This document shows, in pieces, positions 25,801 through 28,800 of a stretch of DNA of 31,045 bases; the first letter of the stretch is position 1, and every line of letters begins with the position of its first letter. The notes beneath the pieces are model-generated. The model saw nothing but the letters and a program-made list of their open reading frames with translations. It did not search any database and was not told the DNA's origin. Source of the DNA: Branchiostoma floridae (Eukaryota > Chordata > Leptocardii > Amphioxiformes > Branchiostomatidae); NCBI RefSeq assembly GCF_000003815.2, contig NC_049982.1, positions 32,083,352 to 32,114,396 of the forward strand, written 5' to 3'. The position numbers and the translations under genes were made by a program.

Positions 25801-28800
25801 AAAACTGTAAAATATTGTAAAAGTTAAGATTTTGTACCAGTGCAAAGTGAAAACTTTCCCAGTGGCTATACAGAGATGCTCTGTACTCGAATGTCAGTCC
25901 ATCTGTGAAGATACATGTACTAGGTTCCAAACAGGATTTCTTTCTCAGGGGAGTCAAAGAGACCATCTATATCAGAGCCATCAACCTTTCCTCAACCGAG
26001 ACGGGGGCCGACACCGACTTCCAAGCACCTTTGACCCTTTGCTGACGTCACACTTCCGGTCTGGATGTGTGACGTAGGCTTTGGGTAATTACAAGTTAAA
26101 AGGATCAGAGGACTGATCGGAAGCTTGTTGGCAAGCGCTTTATTTTTGTGTATGATTGAAAAGATTAAAAATTACATCATCTAGATGTTCTGTGTTTGGT
26201 TTCCAGGGTTGACCCAGCAGGGGTGATCTGTGAACAGCGGGGTGTGTTCAGAACCAACTGTATGGATTGTCTGGACAGGACCAACGTGGTACAGTCGGCC
26301 ATTGCAAGGACTGTCATGGAGATACAGGTATGTAGCCTAAACCTTGTGTTCTTATTATTATTATCAGTTCAAGTTTATTTACATCTTAGAAATCTTGGGT
26401 TTTCAGCTTAGGCCAGATTATGAATTTGGGTAAATTTATAATTGTCAGAGAATTGTGAATTTTAAAGCATTGTGTTTTTCTAAAATATGTGGACAGAATA
26501 GTAGCCCACTGAATGATGTGCTGTTTTTGTGTTGTGTTTGAAGTTGCGTAAGCTCGGCCTGATGATGCCCGACCAGACCATGCCGTCGCGTTGTCGTGTC
26601 GTGTACCAGCAGATGTGGGCCAACAACGGCGACGCCATCAGCAGGCAGTACGCCGGAACTGCAGCCATGAAGGTCAGTGTCATCTCAAGGGCAAGGACAA
26701 TCATTGTACACATAGTTGTTTTAAGGTCTTGTGGTATAGAGCATTTTTACTCACTTTCCATATCGATGAAACGGGCAGGTTCTGTCATGTGGGTGTCCTT
26801 CATTTTAAGCAACTGTAGCTGAAGTGTGCACATTGTTTTGTCAGCAAGTTTTCAAGTATCATGATTAGATTGTACCTATATCAGCCCATCCAACATTGTC
26901 AAGGAAGGGCCTGTTACAGCACTGTACAGCTGAGGGTTTGCTTTACACAAAGTAGTTTGCAAGTACATGTATTGTTCTTGCACTCTGTTCTTTGAGCCAT
27001 AGGCATTCAATTATGTGTATTTCAGGGGGTCAAAAGTGCTTTAAATTTCCACAAGGGCTTGAGCTGTGATTCACTGATATGCAAATATAGGTCAACCAAC
27101 ATGGTGTCAGACACAGTAGTAACGTTCTATAGCTTTTTGGATCATGCTGAAGATAGAAAGGATGAAGAAAAGTCATCCATTCCTCATCATGTGTGTTTTT
27201 GAGATGTGTTGAACAGTTGATTTAAACTTCTCCTCTGTGTACAGGGGGACTTCACGCGTACTGGAGAGCGTAAGTTAGCAGGGGTCCTAAACGATGGATA
27301 CAAGTCAGCTAACAGGTACGCACACGTCATGTTTCGCACTGCAACATTAAGAATTTTCAACGTAAACACAACATGATACAAAACCATTCAGCGGTGCTTA
27401 TATTGCAAGGCAGTTCCATATGTACATAATGAAGTATGGTAACGTTATTGTTTCTGTAGATTCCTTACTTTGAAAGTCTTTACAAAGGTTTACTTGGACT
27501 TGTCCTTTTCAGGTATTATCTGAGCAGGTTCAAAGATGCCTACCGGCAAGCAACTATTGGTGAGTTTTGGGTCTTTAAAAAGTTTTTAATTACCTCTGAT
27601 ATCTTTTTCAAGCCCTACGTGTAGAATTTGGCATTGGCCTGTGCTTACTATGATACAAATAGTAGAACAGAATGTACTTACATGTATGTCATCAAGATAC
27701 AGATTTTATACCTCTGATGATGATACAAATGTATCTCCCATTCTCATAAAAGAACTAGAAAAATGGCATTGTTTTCTATACATCAAAATCAGCTTGGCAA
27801 CCTACATTATATGTTTTGTTTGGAATGATCTGCCTGACACTGAAATTTTATGTGGTATATCAGAAGGATATTAACTTTGACGGGTCACAAGAAAATGATT
27901 TTGTATGGGTATGTTCTCAGGTGTCAAACCACTGCACGTAAAATGAACAAACATGCTTATTGATACCTGAGTGGCAAAGGTCTGAAGGCTTTATTCGGAA
28001 TAAAACAATCTTTAGATAAAGCCACCGCCTCATTACCAGTTAGAAACAAACTTTTCGATGCATGTGTCAAACCTATTCTACTTTATGGCTCAGAAATCTG
28101 GGGGGCATTAAAAAGCCCTAAAACCTGTCCCATTGAATCTGTTCACCTTAAATTCTGCAAACAAGCACTAAATATCCCCAGACCAGCATCTAACCTTGCC
28201 ACAAGAGCGGAATTAGGGAGGTACCCCATTCAACTGGAAGCCTCCCTGAACGCTATCAAACACTTTCTAAGAATCCGTCAAAACGTGCCAGCTGACAGTC
28301 TACAAGCCGACGCCCTATCTTGTCAATTACAACTAGATGCAAATGGAAACAAGTGCTGGGCGTCCGGCGTTCGTAAGATACTGGAGGAATGCGGTTTTGC
28401 CTACATATGGAGATCTCAGATATCTCTAGGAACAAACCTATTACCTATAACCAACGCCATCAGCCAACGATTAAAGGATATTTATATTCAAACATTTAAA
28501 GCTGAAATACACAATGACAACCGGGACAAATCTTTCGGTAACAAATTACGAACCTATAGATTATTCAAGACTATTTATAAAGAAGAAGAATATCTGATGG
28601 TGAAAAACATACAACACAGAGTGGCTGTCACTAAACTCCGGATTAGTTGCCACAAGTTACATATCGAAACTGGAAGGCACAACCGCACCCCTCTGCAGCA
28701 TAGAGTCTGCCAATTTTGTGATTTGCAACAAGTAGAAGATGAACAGCATTTTATTTTACACTGTAAACTGTACCATAATGAACGGATTGTGCTTTATGAA

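Noticed and set aside
26030-26080. CRE plus ETS promoter (TGACGTCACACTTCCGG) in intron 13
   Set aside because: The motif falls within the coding tail of a retroelement relic; no other promoter feature is seen.
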